A stretch of DNA of 53,641 nt, from assembly GCA_937901895.1 (NCBI GenBank), contig CALGTD010000053.1, positions 1 through 53,641 on the forward strand. Direction: 5' to 3'. Positions 1-9,095 of the stretch are shown here, piece by piece. The DNA comes from an uncultured Spartobacteria bacterium (GTDB taxonomy: Bacteria; Verrucomicrobiota; Verrucomicrobiia; Chthoniobacterales; JAATET01). The notes beneath the pieces are model-generated. The model saw only the letters and a list, made by a program, of their open reading frames with translations. It was not told where the DNA came from and did no database searches. The translations under genes and the position numbers were made by a program. Numbering within the stretch: the stretch's first letter is position 1; each line of letters starts with the position of its first letter.

Positions 1-1797
1 GCCCGGAGGCGAGCCGATGAGCCGGGAGGCGGTGAACTTCTCCATGTATTCGCTCATGTCGAGCTGGATGAGCGCGTCGGGGTCGCCGAACATGAATTCC
101 GCGAGCGTGCGCGCGAGGAACGTCTTGCCGACACCCGTGGGGCCGAGGAAGACGAACGAGCCGATCGGACGACGCGGATCCTTCAGGTCGGCACGCGAGC
201 GGCGCAGAGCCTTGCTGATCGCAACCACGGCCTCGTCCTGTCCGATGACCTTGCCCTTCAACTCGTCCTCCATGGCGAGGAGCTTCTGGGTTTCCTTCTG
301 CTCCATGCGTCGGAGCGGGACGCCGGTCCATTTCGAGAGGACGTGCATGATGTCCTCATCGGTGACGATGACCTCCTTCTCCTCCTTCGCCTTGCGCCAT
401 TCGGCAAGGACGTTGTCGAGCTTGTCCTTGGCCTGCTTCTCGGCGTCACGAAGTGCGGCCGCGCGCTCGAAGTCCTGCGCCTTGATGGCGCTTTCCTTGT
501 CGCTCTTGATCTGTTCGATTTCGGCCTCGATGTCCTTGACGTTCGGCGGACGCGTCATTGCCCCGATGCGGGCGCGGGCGCCGGCCTCGTCCATGATATC
601 GATCGCCTTGTCCGGCAGGAAACGGCCGGTGAGATAGCGGTCGGAGAGTTTGGCGGCGGACTCGATCGCCTCGTCGGTGATCTTCGCCTTGTGGTGCGCC
701 TCGTATTTCGGCCGGATGCCCTTGAGGATCTGGATCGTCTGATCGACCGTGGGCGGCTCGACCTTCACGGTCTGGAAGCGCCGTTCGAGCGCGGAGTCCT
801 TCTCGATGTATTTGCGGTATTCGTTGAGCGTCGTCGCGCCGATGCACTGAAGTTCACCGCGGCTGAGTGCGGGTTTGATGATGTTGCTCGCATCCATCGC
901 GCCCTCGGCGGAGCCGGCGCCGACGATCGTGTGCAACTCGTCGATGAAAAGGATGACGTTCTTCGCCTTGCGGATTTCGTCCATCACGGCCTTGATCCGC
1001 TCTTCGAACTGGCCGCGATACTTGGTTCCGGCAACCATCAGGGCCAGATCAAGCGTAATGACCCGCTTGTCGCGCAGAAGTTCGGGGACATTGCCGGCGA
1101 TGATTTCCTGGGCCAGGCCTTCGGCGATGGCCGTTTTTCCAACGCCAGCCTCGCCGATGAGCACGGGATTGTTCTTCGTGCGGCGGCAGAGGATTTGAAT
1201 GACGCGCTCGATCTCGTCGGACCGGCCGATGACTGGATCGAGCTCGGCTTTGCGGGCGAGTTCGGTCAGGTCGCGGCCAAACGCGCGCAGGGCCGGCGTC
1301 TTGCCGTCCTTCTTGCCGCCGGGTTCGGCGGGCACGGCATCGCTTCCTTCCTCCGCGGAGAAATTCGGATCGAGTTCCTTGAGGATTTCGTTGCGGGTGC
1401 GCTCGATGTCCACCTCAAGGCTCTTGAGCACCCGGGCTGCGACTCCTTCACCTTCGCGCAGAAGGCCGAGGAGGATGTGTTCCGTCCCCACGTAGGAATG
1501 CTGCAGGGCCTTCGCCTCCTTGCTGGCAAGGGCGAGCACCTTCTTCACCCGCGGCGTGTAGGGGATGTTCCCCACCATCTTTGTCTCGGGACCGGAGCCG
1601 ACCTGCTTCTCAACCTCCATGCGCACGGTCTCGAGATCGAGCCCCATCTTCTGGAGCACGTTGACGGCAACGCCCTGGCCGAGCTTGATGAGGCCGAGCA
1701 GGAGATGCTCGGTGCCGACGTAGTTGTGGTTGAAGCGATCGGCTTCCTTGCGGGCAAGGGCGAGCACTTGCTGGGCGCGCGGCGTGAAATTATTCAT
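1..1797 (-). CDS. clpC: ClpC-type AAA+ unfoldase (ATP-dependent Clp protease ATP-binding subunit), 3' end beyond the window
   Basis: Hexameric AAA+ unfoldase that feeds substrates to ClpP in the cytoplasm. About 599 N-terminal residues are present; the family is usually about 820-850, so the C-terminal part of the second ATPase domain lies off the left edge. Visible in order: two Clp-N repeats (start MNNFTPRAQQ, with GTEHLLLGL and GTEHILLGL), a first AAA domain with Walker A GEAGVGKT and Walker B LFIDELH, a middle region with a UVR-like segment (DFERAAALRDAEKQ), and a second Walker A GPTGVGKT. The UVR/M region identifies ClpC rather than ClpA or ClpB. There are two adjacent ATGs; the second (1797) gives the usual family N-terminus. 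The start overlaps the end of mcsB, so translational coupling is likely. In Firmicutes, ClpC-ClpP degrades proteins marked by the McsB kinase encoded just upstream; the same job here is an inference. Confidence 0.95.
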   Translation of the reverse strand, partial: MNNFTPRAQQVLALARKEADRFNHNYVGTEHLLLGLIKLGQGVAVNVLQKMGLDLETVRMEVEKQVGSGPETKMVGNIPYTPRVKKVLALASKEAKALQHSYVGTEHILLGLLREGEGVAARVLKSLEVDIERTRNEILKELDPNFSAEEGSDAVPAEPGGKKDGKTPALRAFGRDLTELARKAELDPVIGRSDEIERVIQILCRRTKNNPVLIGEAGVGKTAIAEGLAQEIIAGNVPELLRDKRVITLDLALMVAGTKYRGQFEERIKAVMDEIRKAKNVILFIDELHTIVGAGSAEGAMDASNIIKPALSRGELQCIGATTLNEYRKYIEKDSALERRFQTVKVEPPTVDQTIQILKGIRPKYEAHHKAKITDEAIESAAKLSDRYLTGRFLPDKAIDIMDEAGARARIGAMTRPPNVKDIEAEIEQIKSDKESAIKAQDFERAAALRDAEKQAKDKLDNVLAEWRKAKEEKEVIVTDEDIMHVLSKWTGVPLRRMEQKETQKLLAMEDELKGKVIGQDEAVVAISKALRRSRADLKDPRRPIGSFVFLGPTGVGKTFLARTLAEFMFGDPDALIQLDMSEYMEKFTASRLIGSPPG

Positions 1798-2905
1798 CAT
1801 CGGGTTCCTTTGGGGCTTCCGCCGCCTTCAACCTTGTGAGGTTCGGTTTTGGAAGCTTCTTCAGTTTCGCTCGGATCAATGAAGCCCGCAAGGTGTCGCG
1901 CGCTTCTGCAGTCATTTTCTGGCCATGCGCGCCCTTTTGCAAATGGGCCGGCTGGGTTTCGATGAACAGCTCGTCGATCATCACCCGGGTTGTGTCCGGA
2001 AAAAGGCCGAGATCGACTCCGAGCTTGATTACGGAAAGAAGGTTCAAGGCCTCCTTGGAGGCCATGCTGTGGGCGTGCGAAAGGATGCCGTAGGCGCGGC
2101 CGACCTGGTCGAGCAAGGTGGTGAGCCGACGCTCGACGAGGACCTGGCGGGAGTTTTCCTCGTGCTCGACGATGTGTTCGATCACCTTCGTGAGCCGCTC
2201 GATGATCTGCTCCTCACTTTCTCCGAGGGTGGTCTGATTCGACACCTGGAAGAGGTTGCCCATCGCCTCGGTCCCTTCGCCATGGAGGCCGCGAACGGCG
2301 AGCCCGATCTTGTTCACCGAGTTGATGATCTTGTTGATCTGGTCGCTCATCACGAGGCCGGGCAGGTGGAGCATCGCGGAGGCGCGCATGCCCGTTCCGA
2401 CATTCGTCGGGCAGGCGGTGAGAAAGCCCAGCTCGTCGTGAAAGGCAAAATCAAGCCGGTCGCCAAGTTCGGTGTCGCAACGGTCGACCATCCGGTAGGC
2501 TTCCTGAAGCTGCAGTCCGCAGCGGATCGCCTGCATCCGGAGATGGTCTTCCTCGTTGATCATGAAGCTGAGAGTCTGCTCCGCGTTCATGACCACGGCG
2601 CTTCCGGCGCCCTTGGCGGCATGTTCGCGGCTGATCAGATGCCTTTCCATGAGCACCTGCCGTTCCAGTGCCGTGAGTTCGGTCAGATTTTGGGAATATG
2701 CGTCGCGCATTTCCGGCAACGCCTCGACGGCGGGTCGGATGAGTTCCAGCGTTTCGAGCCGTTCGGCACGCTTGGCCCAGCCGGGAAACGGGGTGCGCGT
2801 GAGGTTCCGCGCCAGACGGATGCGGCTGCTGACGACGATCTGGCGATGCGGACCATCGCCGGAAAGCCATTCCCCGGGGCACGCGAGTATTTCCGTGAGC
2901 TTCAT
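1790..2905 (-). CDS. mcsB: Protein-arginine kinase McsB (ATP:guanido phosphotransferase family)
   Basis: Cytoplasmic kinase that phosphorylates arginine side chains, which in Bacillus marks proteins for ClpC-ClpP. 371 residues, normal for the family. The phosphagen-kinase core is visible: VVSSRIRLARNL near the N-terminus, then CPTNVGTG with the conserved catalytic-loop Cys. Near the C-terminus the segment ARDTLRA fits the RDxxRA motif that binds phosphoarginine and allosterically activates bacterial McsB; animal guanidino kinases lack it. ATG 2905 was chosen because its ATGA overlaps the mcsA stop; the open frame extends upstream, but only antisense to mcsA. The 3' end overlaps the clpC start. 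Gene order mcsA-mcsB-clpC matches Firmicutes, but no ctsR is present. Confidence 0.95.
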   Translation of the reverse strand: MKLTEILACPGEWLSGDGPHRQIVVSSRIRLARNLTRTPFPGWAKRAERLETLELIRPAVEALPEMRDAYSQNLTELTALERQVLMERHLISREHAAKGAGSAVVMNAEQTLSFMINEEDHLRMQAIRCGLQLQEAYRMVDRCDTELGDRLDFAFHDELGFLTACPTNVGTGMRASAMLHLPGLVMSDQINKIINSVNKIGLAVRGLHGEGTEAMGNLFQVSNQTTLGESEEQIIERLTKVIEHIVEHEENSRQVLVERRLTTLLDQVGRAYGILSHAHSMASKEALNLLSVIKLGVDLGLFPDTTRVMIDELFIETQPAHLQKGAHGQKMTAEARDTLRASLIRAKLKKLPKPNLTRLKAAEAPKEPDDE

Positions 2906-3393
2906 GGCGACAGCTCCATCTCGATCTGCCGGATCTGGTCCCGGATGCTGGCGGCGCGCTCGTATTGCTCGGCGGCGACAGCCTCGTCGAGATCCGCCTG
3001 CAGCGTTTTGATTTTCATCGTGAGCTCCCGCTTGACGCGCTGGTGACCCGGGACCTTGCCCACGTGCGTGGTGCCCTTGTGCATGTTTGCCAGCATCGCG
3101 GAAAGTCCCTCCGCGAACGCGGTGTAGCACTCACTGCAGCCGAGGCGGCCGGTCTTCTTGAAGTCGGCCTGTGTGAAGCCGCAGACCGGGCATTTGCGGG
3201 CGGCCGGGCTTCGCTCGAGCTGTTGTGCGGTGCCGAGGCCGAGAAGCACGTCGGCGAATTCGAAAGCGGTCGGATCGTCGATGTGTTTGGCTTTCGAGCA
3301 GGATTCGCAGAGGTTCACCTTCTGCATCTTCCCCTCGACAATCTGCGTGAGGAAGACGGTCGCGTCCTTCTCGCCACAAACGTCGCACTGCAT
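2902..3393 (-). CDS. mcsA: McsA-like zinc-finger/UVR activator of McsB
   Basis: Small cytoplasmic adaptor that activates the McsB arginine kinase in Firmicutes. 163 residues with eight Cys in four CxxC pairs (CDVC, CESC, CPVC, CSEC), forming two zinc-binding modules, followed by a C-terminal UVR domain (YERAASIRDQIRQIE) of the kind that contacts ClpC. The stop overlaps the mcsB start by ATGA. The start lies 2 nt after the ilvE stop, so all four genes 4265-1 probably share a transcript. The same family is sometimes annotated only as 'UvrB/UvrC motif-containing protein'; the neighbourhood makes the McsA assignment firm. Confidence 0.93.
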   Translation of the reverse strand: MQCDVCGEKDATVFLTQIVEGKMQKVNLCESCSKAKHIDDPTAFEFADVLLGLGTAQQLERSPAARKCPVCGFTQADFKKTGRLGCSECYTAFAEGLSAMLANMHKGTTHVGKVPGHQRVKRELTMKIKTLQADLDEAVAAEQYERAASIRDQIRQIEMELSP

Positions 3394-3395
3394 GC

Positions 3396-4265
3396 TTAAT
3401 CAATCACAGTGCCGGTCGTTTGTGTCAACTCGTGGAAGCGTGTCATCAAGCGTTTCGTCACGGGTCCGGGACGGCCGTCGCCAATGGAACGCCGGTCGAG
3501 GGTGACGACGGGAATGATCTCCGCCGCCGTGCCGGTGAGGAAGCACTCGTCGGCCGTGAAGATGTCGTAACGTGTCATGTCGGGCTCCGAGATCGGAATG
3601 CCGAACTCGGCCGCCATTTCGAAGACGACTCCGCGGGTGACGCCTGCGAGTGCGCCGGAGGAAATCGGCGGAGTGTAGATCGCGCCGCGTTTCACGATGA
3701 AAATGTTGTCCCCGGTGCACTCGGCGACCATGCCCTGTTCGTTGAGCATGAGACCTTCGCCGGCTCCGGCGTTGGCTGCCTCGATCTTCGCGAGCACGTT
3801 GTTGAGATAGTTCAGCGACTTCACCATCGGGCTGAGCGCGCCGTGGGGGATGCGCCGCGTCGCGCATGTGACGACCATCAGGCCGTTCGCATACATCTCC
3901 TCGGGGTAGAGCGTGATCTTCGAGGCGATGATGATGATGGTCGCCTTGGGACAAAGGGCGGGATTGAGTCCGAGGTCGCCGTCACCGCGGGTCACAACGA
4001 GCCGGACGTAGCCGTCGGAGAGTTCATTGCGGCGGATCGTCTCGAGGGTTGCTGCGGTCAGCGCGGCCTTGTCGAGCGGAATGGAAAGGCAGATCGCGCG
4101 GGCGGAGTCGTAGAGACGGTCGATGTGCTCCTCGAGCCGGAAGACGCGGCTGTTGTAAAAGCGGATGCCCTCGAACACGCCGTCGCCATAAAGCAGGCCG
4201 TGATCGAAGACGGAGATCTTCGCGTCCGTCCTCTCGTAAAACTCGCCGTCGATATAAACCTTCAT
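3396..4265 (-). CDS. ilvE: Branched-chain amino acid aminotransferase (class IV PLP aminotransferase)
   Basis: PLP enzyme of fold type IV that transfers the amino group between glutamate and the 2-oxo acids of Val, Leu and Ile. 289 residues. The N-terminus has the family pattern YIDGEF...FDHGLLYGDGVFEGIR. The PLP lysine is K149 in VKSLNYLNN, and the phosphate/cofactor region reads ECTGDNIFIV...GVTRG. Related D-amino-acid aminotransferase and ADC lyase share this fold; the FEGIRFY and SLNYLNN pattern favours IlvE, without excluding a relaxed substrate range. It is the first gene of the apparent ilvE-mcsA-mcsB-clpC unit and ends 2 nt before mcsA. No Shine-Dalgarno is evident before ATG 4265; a small hairpin lies in the leader. 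Confidence 0.92.
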   Translation of the reverse strand: MKVYIDGEFYERTDAKISVFDHGLLYGDGVFEGIRFYNSRVFRLEEHIDRLYDSARAICLSIPLDKAALTAATLETIRRNELSDGYVRLVVTRGDGDLGLNPALCPKATIIIIASKITLYPEEMYANGLMVVTCATRRIPHGALSPMVKSLNYLNNVLAKIEAANAGAGEGLMLNEQGMVAECTGDNIFIVKRGAIYTPPISSGALAGVTRGVVFEMAAEFGIPISEPDMTRYDIFTADECFLTGTAAEIIPVVTLDRRSIGDGRPGPVTKRLMTRFHELTQTTGTVID

Positions 4266-4278
4266 TGGAAACAGGATG

Positions 4279-4294
4279 CCCGCTGTTTCGCGGG
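4279..4294 (-). promoter_or_regulatory. Small hairpin in the ilvE leader
   Basis: Inverted repeat CCCGC-N6-GCGGG, 14-29 nt upstream of the ilvE start in the 76-bp gap behind the histidine-kinase gene. It lacks a T-run, so a terminator is doubtful; it could influence ilvE translation initiation. Short and GC-rich, so chance is possible. Confidence 0.25.
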
Positions 4295-4341
4295 ACGGCG
4301 AATATGCACGCCGCCCGGTGTCCTGACAAGATGGGCGTTTG

Positions 4342-7326
4342 TTAATCGCGAGGGGCGCGCGGCCGCGCGAATTCCTCGATCGCCTTCAGCAGTGCGTCGC
4401 GGCGGAGCGGTTTGCTGAGATAGCCGTCCATTCCCGCGGCCAGGCATCGCTCACGATCGCCGGTCATTGCATTGGCGGTGAGTGCGACCACCGGGAGTCG
4501 TGGACGATTCTCCGCCTGCTCGATTTCCCGGAGGCGCCGTGTCGCATCGAGGCCGTCCATTCCGGGCATCTGCACGTCCATCAACACGAGATCAACCCCG
4601 CCTTTTTCGAGTTCGTCGAAGCATTCGGCCGCACTTTGAGCGGTGATGGCTTGTGCTCCGAGTTGCTGGAGCAGCAGGGACGTGAGCCGGCAGTTCAGCG
4701 CATTGTCGTCCACCACGAGCACCCGCGGTGGCGGTCCGGAAATCGCGATGTGCAGGTCGTTTCGCGGTTCGTCGCCCATTTCCCGGCGCTCCTCGTCGGT
4801 GATCGGTTCGTTCGGAATTTCGAGAACGAATTCCGAACCCTCCGCCGATGTCCTTGCAAGCACGAGGCTGCCGCCGAGCAGGCCGGCCAGCCGCTGGCTG
4901 ATCACGAGTCCCAGGCCGGTGCCGCCATAGCGGCGGGTGGTTGACGAGTCCGCCTGGGAGAATGGCTTGAACAATCGCTCGCGTTCGGACTCGCCAATGC
5001 CGATGCCGGTGTCGGCAACCGAAAACCGGATGCGCGCGCCGGCGTCCGCGAGCGACAGGGTTACGACGATCGACCCTTCGTCCGTGAATTTCACGGCGTT
5101 GCCGACGAGGTTAATGAGGATCTGGCGCAGACGCGCGGGGTCGGTCCGCGCAAAGGTGGGAATTCCGTCGCCGATCCGGCAGTCGAGTGTCAGATCCTTC
5201 GCGCCGGCGGCCGGAAAATACATGTCGAGCACCTCGCGGACACAGGCAACGAGGTTGGTGGGCCGGAACTCGACCTCCATGCGGCCGGATTCGATTTTCG
5301 TGAAGTCCAGGACGTCGTTGATGACGACCAGCAGCGCGTCGCCGCTGCGCTTGATGGTGAGGAGATAGTCCCGCTGGGTCTGGGTGAGTGGAGTGCCGAG
5401 CATGAGGTCCGCAAAGCCGAGCACGCTGTTGAGCGGGGTGCGGATCTCGTGGCTCATCATTGCGAGGAAGCTGCTCTTTGCGAGGTCTGCGGCCTCCGCC
5501 GCGTTCTTTTGCAGGACGAGTTCCTCCTCGTAGGCGCGGTGTTTGGTGATGTCGAGCGAGGCGCCGCGGAACCCGGTGAGAACGCCGTGGGAATCGAAGT
5601 TCGGCACGCCGCTGACGCTGACCCAAAGAATCTGGCCATCGGCACGGAGGATGCGGTGCTCGAAACCGCGGAACGTGGCCCCGCGGGCGACGATGGCATT
5701 CGAGGTTGCAAGAAATTCCTCCCGGTCGGCTTCGGGCACCCATTCGATCGGGTTGTGCCCGATCACGCTCTCGGGCGGCCTGCCGAAAACCTCGCGCACG
5801 CGGGGGGACACGTAGGTGTATCGGCCCTCCTGATCGACCTCCCAGATGAATTCTCCGATCGACTCGCTGACGTCGCGGAAGCGGCGTTCGCTCTCGATGA
5901 GCTGGAGCTGGGCGACTTTTCCGGGGGTGATGTCGTAGCACGCGACCAGGAGCACGGTGCGGTCCTGCAGCGTCGTGTGACGCAGGAATACGTCGCAATC
6001 GACCTGCGTGCCGTCGGGTCGCTGGAACATCCACTCGAACTGACAGGAGCCATGCTCCATCGCGTCGAGGACATGGCGCGACCATTCTTCGGCGGAAATG
6101 TCTCTCGATCGCTGTCGCCTCGGCCACAGTTTCCAGATCGGCATGTGGAAAAGCTCCTGCGGGGACTGTGCGCCGAGGAGGGATGCAGCGGCGGGGTTTG
6201 CGTTGATGACCTCGTCCCCGTCGAAGATCATGTGGGCCATCGATGTTTCCTCGAAGAACAGCCGGAGCGTTTCCTCGGCGTTTCGCCGCTGGGTGATATC
6301 GATAAGTGACCCCACGAGAAACCGGCGGTTGTCGTGCAATCGCACCGCGCGGCTGCGGTCAAACAGCCAGACGGTCCGGCCATCATCGTGTTTCACGCGA
6401 TACTCGATTTCCATCGCGCCGTCGCTGGAGGCTGCCTCGCGAAGGGCGGCGATGTAGAGGAGCTGGTCATCGGGATGAATGCGGGAGATCCAATCGCTTC
6501 TCGGCTGGCCATCGGGCGGAGGCTCGAACCCGAGAAGCTGCCGGGTGTTCGCGCGCCAGTGAAAGAAGCCAGCTTGGATATCGAACCGGTAGACAACCTC
6601 TCCGAGCGAAGCGAACGTCGCGTTCTCGATCTGTCGGGTCTCCTCGAATTCGCGCACCGCAACCGCCGAGCGCGATCGCACACGCCATACCACGCCGCCG
6701 GTTGCAAATCCGAGCGCCAGTCCCAGCAGGGCGGTGATCCAAAGGGACTCCCGGATCGTGCGGATGCGCACATGGAGGTTTTCAATATCGCTTTCGATCC
6801 CGACGGCGGCAAGTGGATGGTCGCCCTCCCGGATCACCGCAAATCCCGCGGCATCCAGCCCGGAGGCAACCCAGTGATGCGCGCCGCGATGCTGGAGAAA
6901 GTGTGCTGCCGCGCGATGTGCCAGGGCCGGCAACGGCCGGGCATTTTCGGTGTCGGAGAGCAGCTCCGGACCCGACTCGCTGATTGAGAACGAGTAGATG
7001 CGCCGGACGTGCCTGTCGTTGTCCCGGACGAACTTCAACATCGTGGCGAACTCGCTGCTTGCTCTCGCCCGGTGATCGGGGTCGCTTGTGCGCAACATCG
7101 CGCGATGGAGATTCCGGCCGAGTGCGGCGACCCGCGTGGCAAGCTCCGCGAGGTGGTGCTGCTCGTCAGCGATCTTTTCGCGACAGGCGCGATCGTAGAC
7201 GAGATAGGCACCGAATGCGATCGACAGGGCAACTGCGACACCGGCGAAGATTGCCTCCCGGAGAGGGCGAATCGCCTGCTTTTGACCGTTCGGCGGATCG
7301 TCCCGCTTCGATGTTGAAAAACCCAC
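4342..7326 (-). CDS. Membrane-bound hybrid sensor histidine kinase with three PAS domains and a receiver
   Basis: Inner-membrane sensor kinase of 994 residues. Order: TM helix about 25-43, periplasmic sensor region about 44-194 with no domain I recognise, TM about 195-215, PAS modules about 230-345, 350-470 and 480-600, HisKA with phospho-acceptor His626 (MSHEIRTPLN), HATPase_c with N-box NLVGNAVKF and G-boxes ADTGIGI and GGTGLGL, and a C-terminal REC domain (VVDDN, acceptor Asp917 in LMDVQMPGMDG, KPLR). The start is GTG 7326, which gives the first TM helix directly; no better ATG exists upstream of it. No response regulator or output gene is adjacent, so its partner must be encoded elsewhere. 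It is divergent from tolB with only 44 bp between the starts. The signal sensed is unknown. Confidence 0.93.
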   Translation of the reverse strand: MGFSTSKRDDPPNGQKQAIRPLREAIFAGVAVALSIAFGAYLVYDRACREKIADEQHHLAELATRVAALGRNLHRAMLRTSDPDHRARASSEFATMLKFVRDNDRHVRRIYSFSISESGPELLSDTENARPLPALAHRAAAHFLQHRGAHHWVASGLDAAGFAVIREGDHPLAAVGIESDIENLHVRIRTIRESLWITALLGLALGFATGGVVWRVRSRSAVAVREFEETRQIENATFASLGEVVYRFDIQAGFFHWRANTRQLLGFEPPPDGQPRSDWISRIHPDDQLLYIAALREAASSDGAMEIEYRVKHDDGRTVWLFDRSRAVRLHDNRRFLVGSLIDITQRRNAEETLRLFFEETSMAHMIFDGDEVINANPAAASLLGAQSPQELFHMPIWKLWPRRQRSRDISAEEWSRHVLDAMEHGSCQFEWMFQRPDGTQVDCDVFLRHTTLQDRTVLLVACYDITPGKVAQLQLIESERRFRDVSESIGEFIWEVDQEGRYTYVSPRVREVFGRPPESVIGHNPIEWVPEADREEFLATSNAIVARGATFRGFEHRILRADGQILWVSVSGVPNFDSHGVLTGFRGASLDITKHRAYEEELVLQKNAAEAADLAKSSFLAMMSHEIRTPLNSVLGFADLMLGTPLTQTQRDYLLTIKRSGDALLVVINDVLDFTKIESGRMEVEFRPTNLVACVREVLDMYFPAAGAKDLTLDCRIGDGIPTFARTDPARLRQILINLVGNAVKFTDEGSIVVTLSLADAGARIRFSVADTGIGIGESERERLFKPFSQADSSTTRRYGGTGLGLVISQRLAGLLGGSLVLARTSAEGSEFVLEIPNEPITDEERREMGDEPRNDLHIAISGPPPRVLVVDDNALNCRLTSLLLQQLGAQAITAQSAAECFDELEKGGVDLVLMDVQMPGMDGLDATRRLREIEQAENRPRLPVVALTANAMTGDRERCLAAGMDGYLSKPLRRDALLKAIEEFARPRAPRD

Positions 7327-7370
7327 GTCTGGCGCACAACGTAACGACCGGCACTCGGACTGTCCATTTC

Positions 7371-8513
7371 ATGAAAATTCGTTTTCGCATTCTCGCCGCG
7401 CTCGCCCTCCTCCCACTTGCTCTGCCGGCGCAGGAGGCTCCTACGATCACCATCCGCAAGACCGACTCGATTGCGCTCGCCGTGCAACCGGTCGCAGGCG
7501 CGGGGGGGGAGACCGTGACCTCCGTCCTCAGGAACGACCTTGCGGTCTCCGGATGGTTCTCGATGGGGGATGCCGGAGCGGCGTCCTATGTCGTCTCCGG
7601 GACGATGAGCGGCGGCGGACTCTCAGGTGTGGTCAAGGACCGCGCCGGAGGTGTCGTCCTTTCCAAGAGCTACAGCGGGACGCCGCGCGCGATGGCGCAC
7701 GCCTTTGCCGATGACATCGTGGAGACGGTTGCGGGACAGACAGGGATTGCATCAACGCACATCGCCTTCGTCGCGACCCGGACGGGGAAAAAGGAGATTT
7801 ATCTCGCCGACTACGACGGCGCGAACGTCCGGCAGATCACGAACGACGGGGTGATCAGTGTTGCCCCTGCGCTCTCGCCCGACGGTCGGAAGCTTGCCTA
7901 CACCGGTTATCAGAGCGGCTACGCGGACATCTACCTGGTCGATATCATTACCGGAGCCCGTAATCGCATCGTCAAGTTTCCCGGCACGAATTCCGGTGCC
8001 GCCTTCTCGCCGGACGGCGGGCGCATCGCGTGCACGATCAGCAAGGACGGCAACCCGGAACTTTACGTCGTTGCCGCCAACGGCTCCGGTGCGAAGCGAT
8101 TGACCCGCACGCGGGGTGTCGAGTCCTCGCCCTCGTGGTCGCCGGACGGATCGGAGATTGTGTTCTCCTCGGACGAGGGGGGGAATCCGCGGCTTTTCCG
8201 GATCTCCTCCGGAGGTGGCACCCCGCGTCCGGTCAGCACCGGTCACAGTTTTTGCACCGAGCCGAGCTGGTCGCCGGATGGGAGAAAGATCGCATTTACT
8301 GTGCGAAACAACGGGATTGCCGTGACGGACCTGTCCAGCGGGTCGACCCGGATTGTCGCCTCGAGCGGAGAGGACCCGGTCTGGGGGGCTGACTCGCGGC
8401 ACTTGATTTACAGCACCGGCTCCGCGCTCATGCTGCTCGACGCGCAGACCGGAAAATCGACGCCGATTGTGACCGGTCTCGGCAAGGTCTCGGAGCCGAC
8501 GTGGTCCCGCTGA
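7371..8513 (+). CDS. tolB: TolB periplasmic beta-propeller of the Tol-Pal system
   Basis: Periplasmic protein linking the TolQRA motor to Pal and helping outer-membrane constriction at division. 380 residues: signal peptide MKIRFRILAALALLPLALPA ending near AQEA, a TolB N-terminal domain (about 25-140), then WD40-like (PD40) propeller blades with repeated sPDGrkiaf-type cores (LSPDGRKLAY, FSPDGGRIAC, WSPDGSEIVF, WSPDGRKIAF). ATG 7371 was chosen because it begins the signal peptide; the open frame upstream is antisense to the histidine kinase. pal follows after 65 bp. tolQ, tolR, tolA and cpoB are not in the window. Confidence 0.93.
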   Translation: MKIRFRILAALALLPLALPAQEAPTITIRKTDSIALAVQPVAGAGGETVTSVLRNDLAVSGWFSMGDAGAASYVVSGTMSGGGLSGVVKDRAGGVVLSKSYSGTPRAMAHAFADDIVETVAGQTGIASTHIAFVATRTGKKEIYLADYDGANVRQITNDGVISVAPALSPDGRKLAYTGYQSGYADIYLVDIITGARNRIVKFPGTNSGAAFSPDGGRIACTISKDGNPELYVVAANGSGAKRLTRTRGVESSPSWSPDGSEIVFSSDEGGNPRLFRISSGGGTPRPVSTGHSFCTEPSWSPDGRKIAFTVRNNGIAVTDLSSGSTRIVASSGEDPVWGADSRHLIYSTGSALMLLDAQTGKSTPIVTGLGKVSEPTWSR

Positions 8514-8578
8514 CGCGACCCCGCATGCGGCGAGAGTTGGGAGTTGAGAGTTCCCGGGAGATGCGATTGGATAGCCGG

Positions 8579-9082
8579 ATGAAGCAGCTCTTCCTTTTCG
8601 GTTTTGCGGTTTGCACGGCGGTCGCGTTGTCCGCGTGCGGTGGGAAAAAATCCGGCGAGGAGTATGTCGGTGTCGACGGAGACTATGTCACGGGAATGCC
8701 TCTGCCGGATCGCGTCGATGGAGCCAACTTCTTTGGCGGAACGGTGAATCGCAGCCAGTTCGAGCCGGTTTATTTCCCGTATGATGGCTTCACAGTTTCG
8801 GATTCGGAATTGATCAAGCTCGAGACGGTCGCCGCGTCGCTCAAGAACATGAGCAACGACATCATCATCGCCGGCTTTACCGACGAACGCGGCACCGAGG
8901 AATACAACCGCGGCCTTGGAGAGCGTCGTGCCCAGGCGGTGCGAGAGCAGTTGATCGCGATGGGAATCTCCGGAAACCGCATCCAGACGGTGAGCTTCGG
9001 CGAGGAAATGCCGGCCGATCCCGGCAGCGGCGAGGCGGCATGGGCAAGGAACCGCCGCGCCGAGTTTGGCGTGATCAAATAA
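8579..9082 (+). CDS. pal: Pal, peptidoglycan-associated outer-membrane lipoprotein
   Basis: Outer-membrane lipoprotein that binds peptidoglycan through an OmpA-like domain and interacts with TolB. 167 residues from ATG 8579: lipoprotein signal with lipobox LSAC, a short linker, then an OmpA C-terminal domain with FTDERGTEEYN...LGERRAQAV and NRRAEF, which contain the Asp and Arg that bind diaminopimelate in the family. The longer upstream frame was rejected because it would bury the signal peptide. Directly downstream of tolB and 13 nt before the aminotransferase gene, suggesting cotranscription. Confidence 0.93.
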   Translation: MKQLFLFGFAVCTAVALSACGGKKSGEEYVGVDGDYVTGMPLPDRVDGANFFGGTVNRSQFEPVYFPYDGFTVSDSELIKLETVAASLKNMSNDIIIAGFTDERGTEEYNRGLGERRAQAVREQLIAMGISGNRIQTVSFGEEMPADPGSGEAAWARNRRAEFGVIK

Positions 9083-9095
9083 CGGCCGGGAGTTT

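Noticed and set aside
343..3046. Plus-strand frames opposite clpC and mcsB
   Set aside because: Antisense shadows of highly conserved genes.
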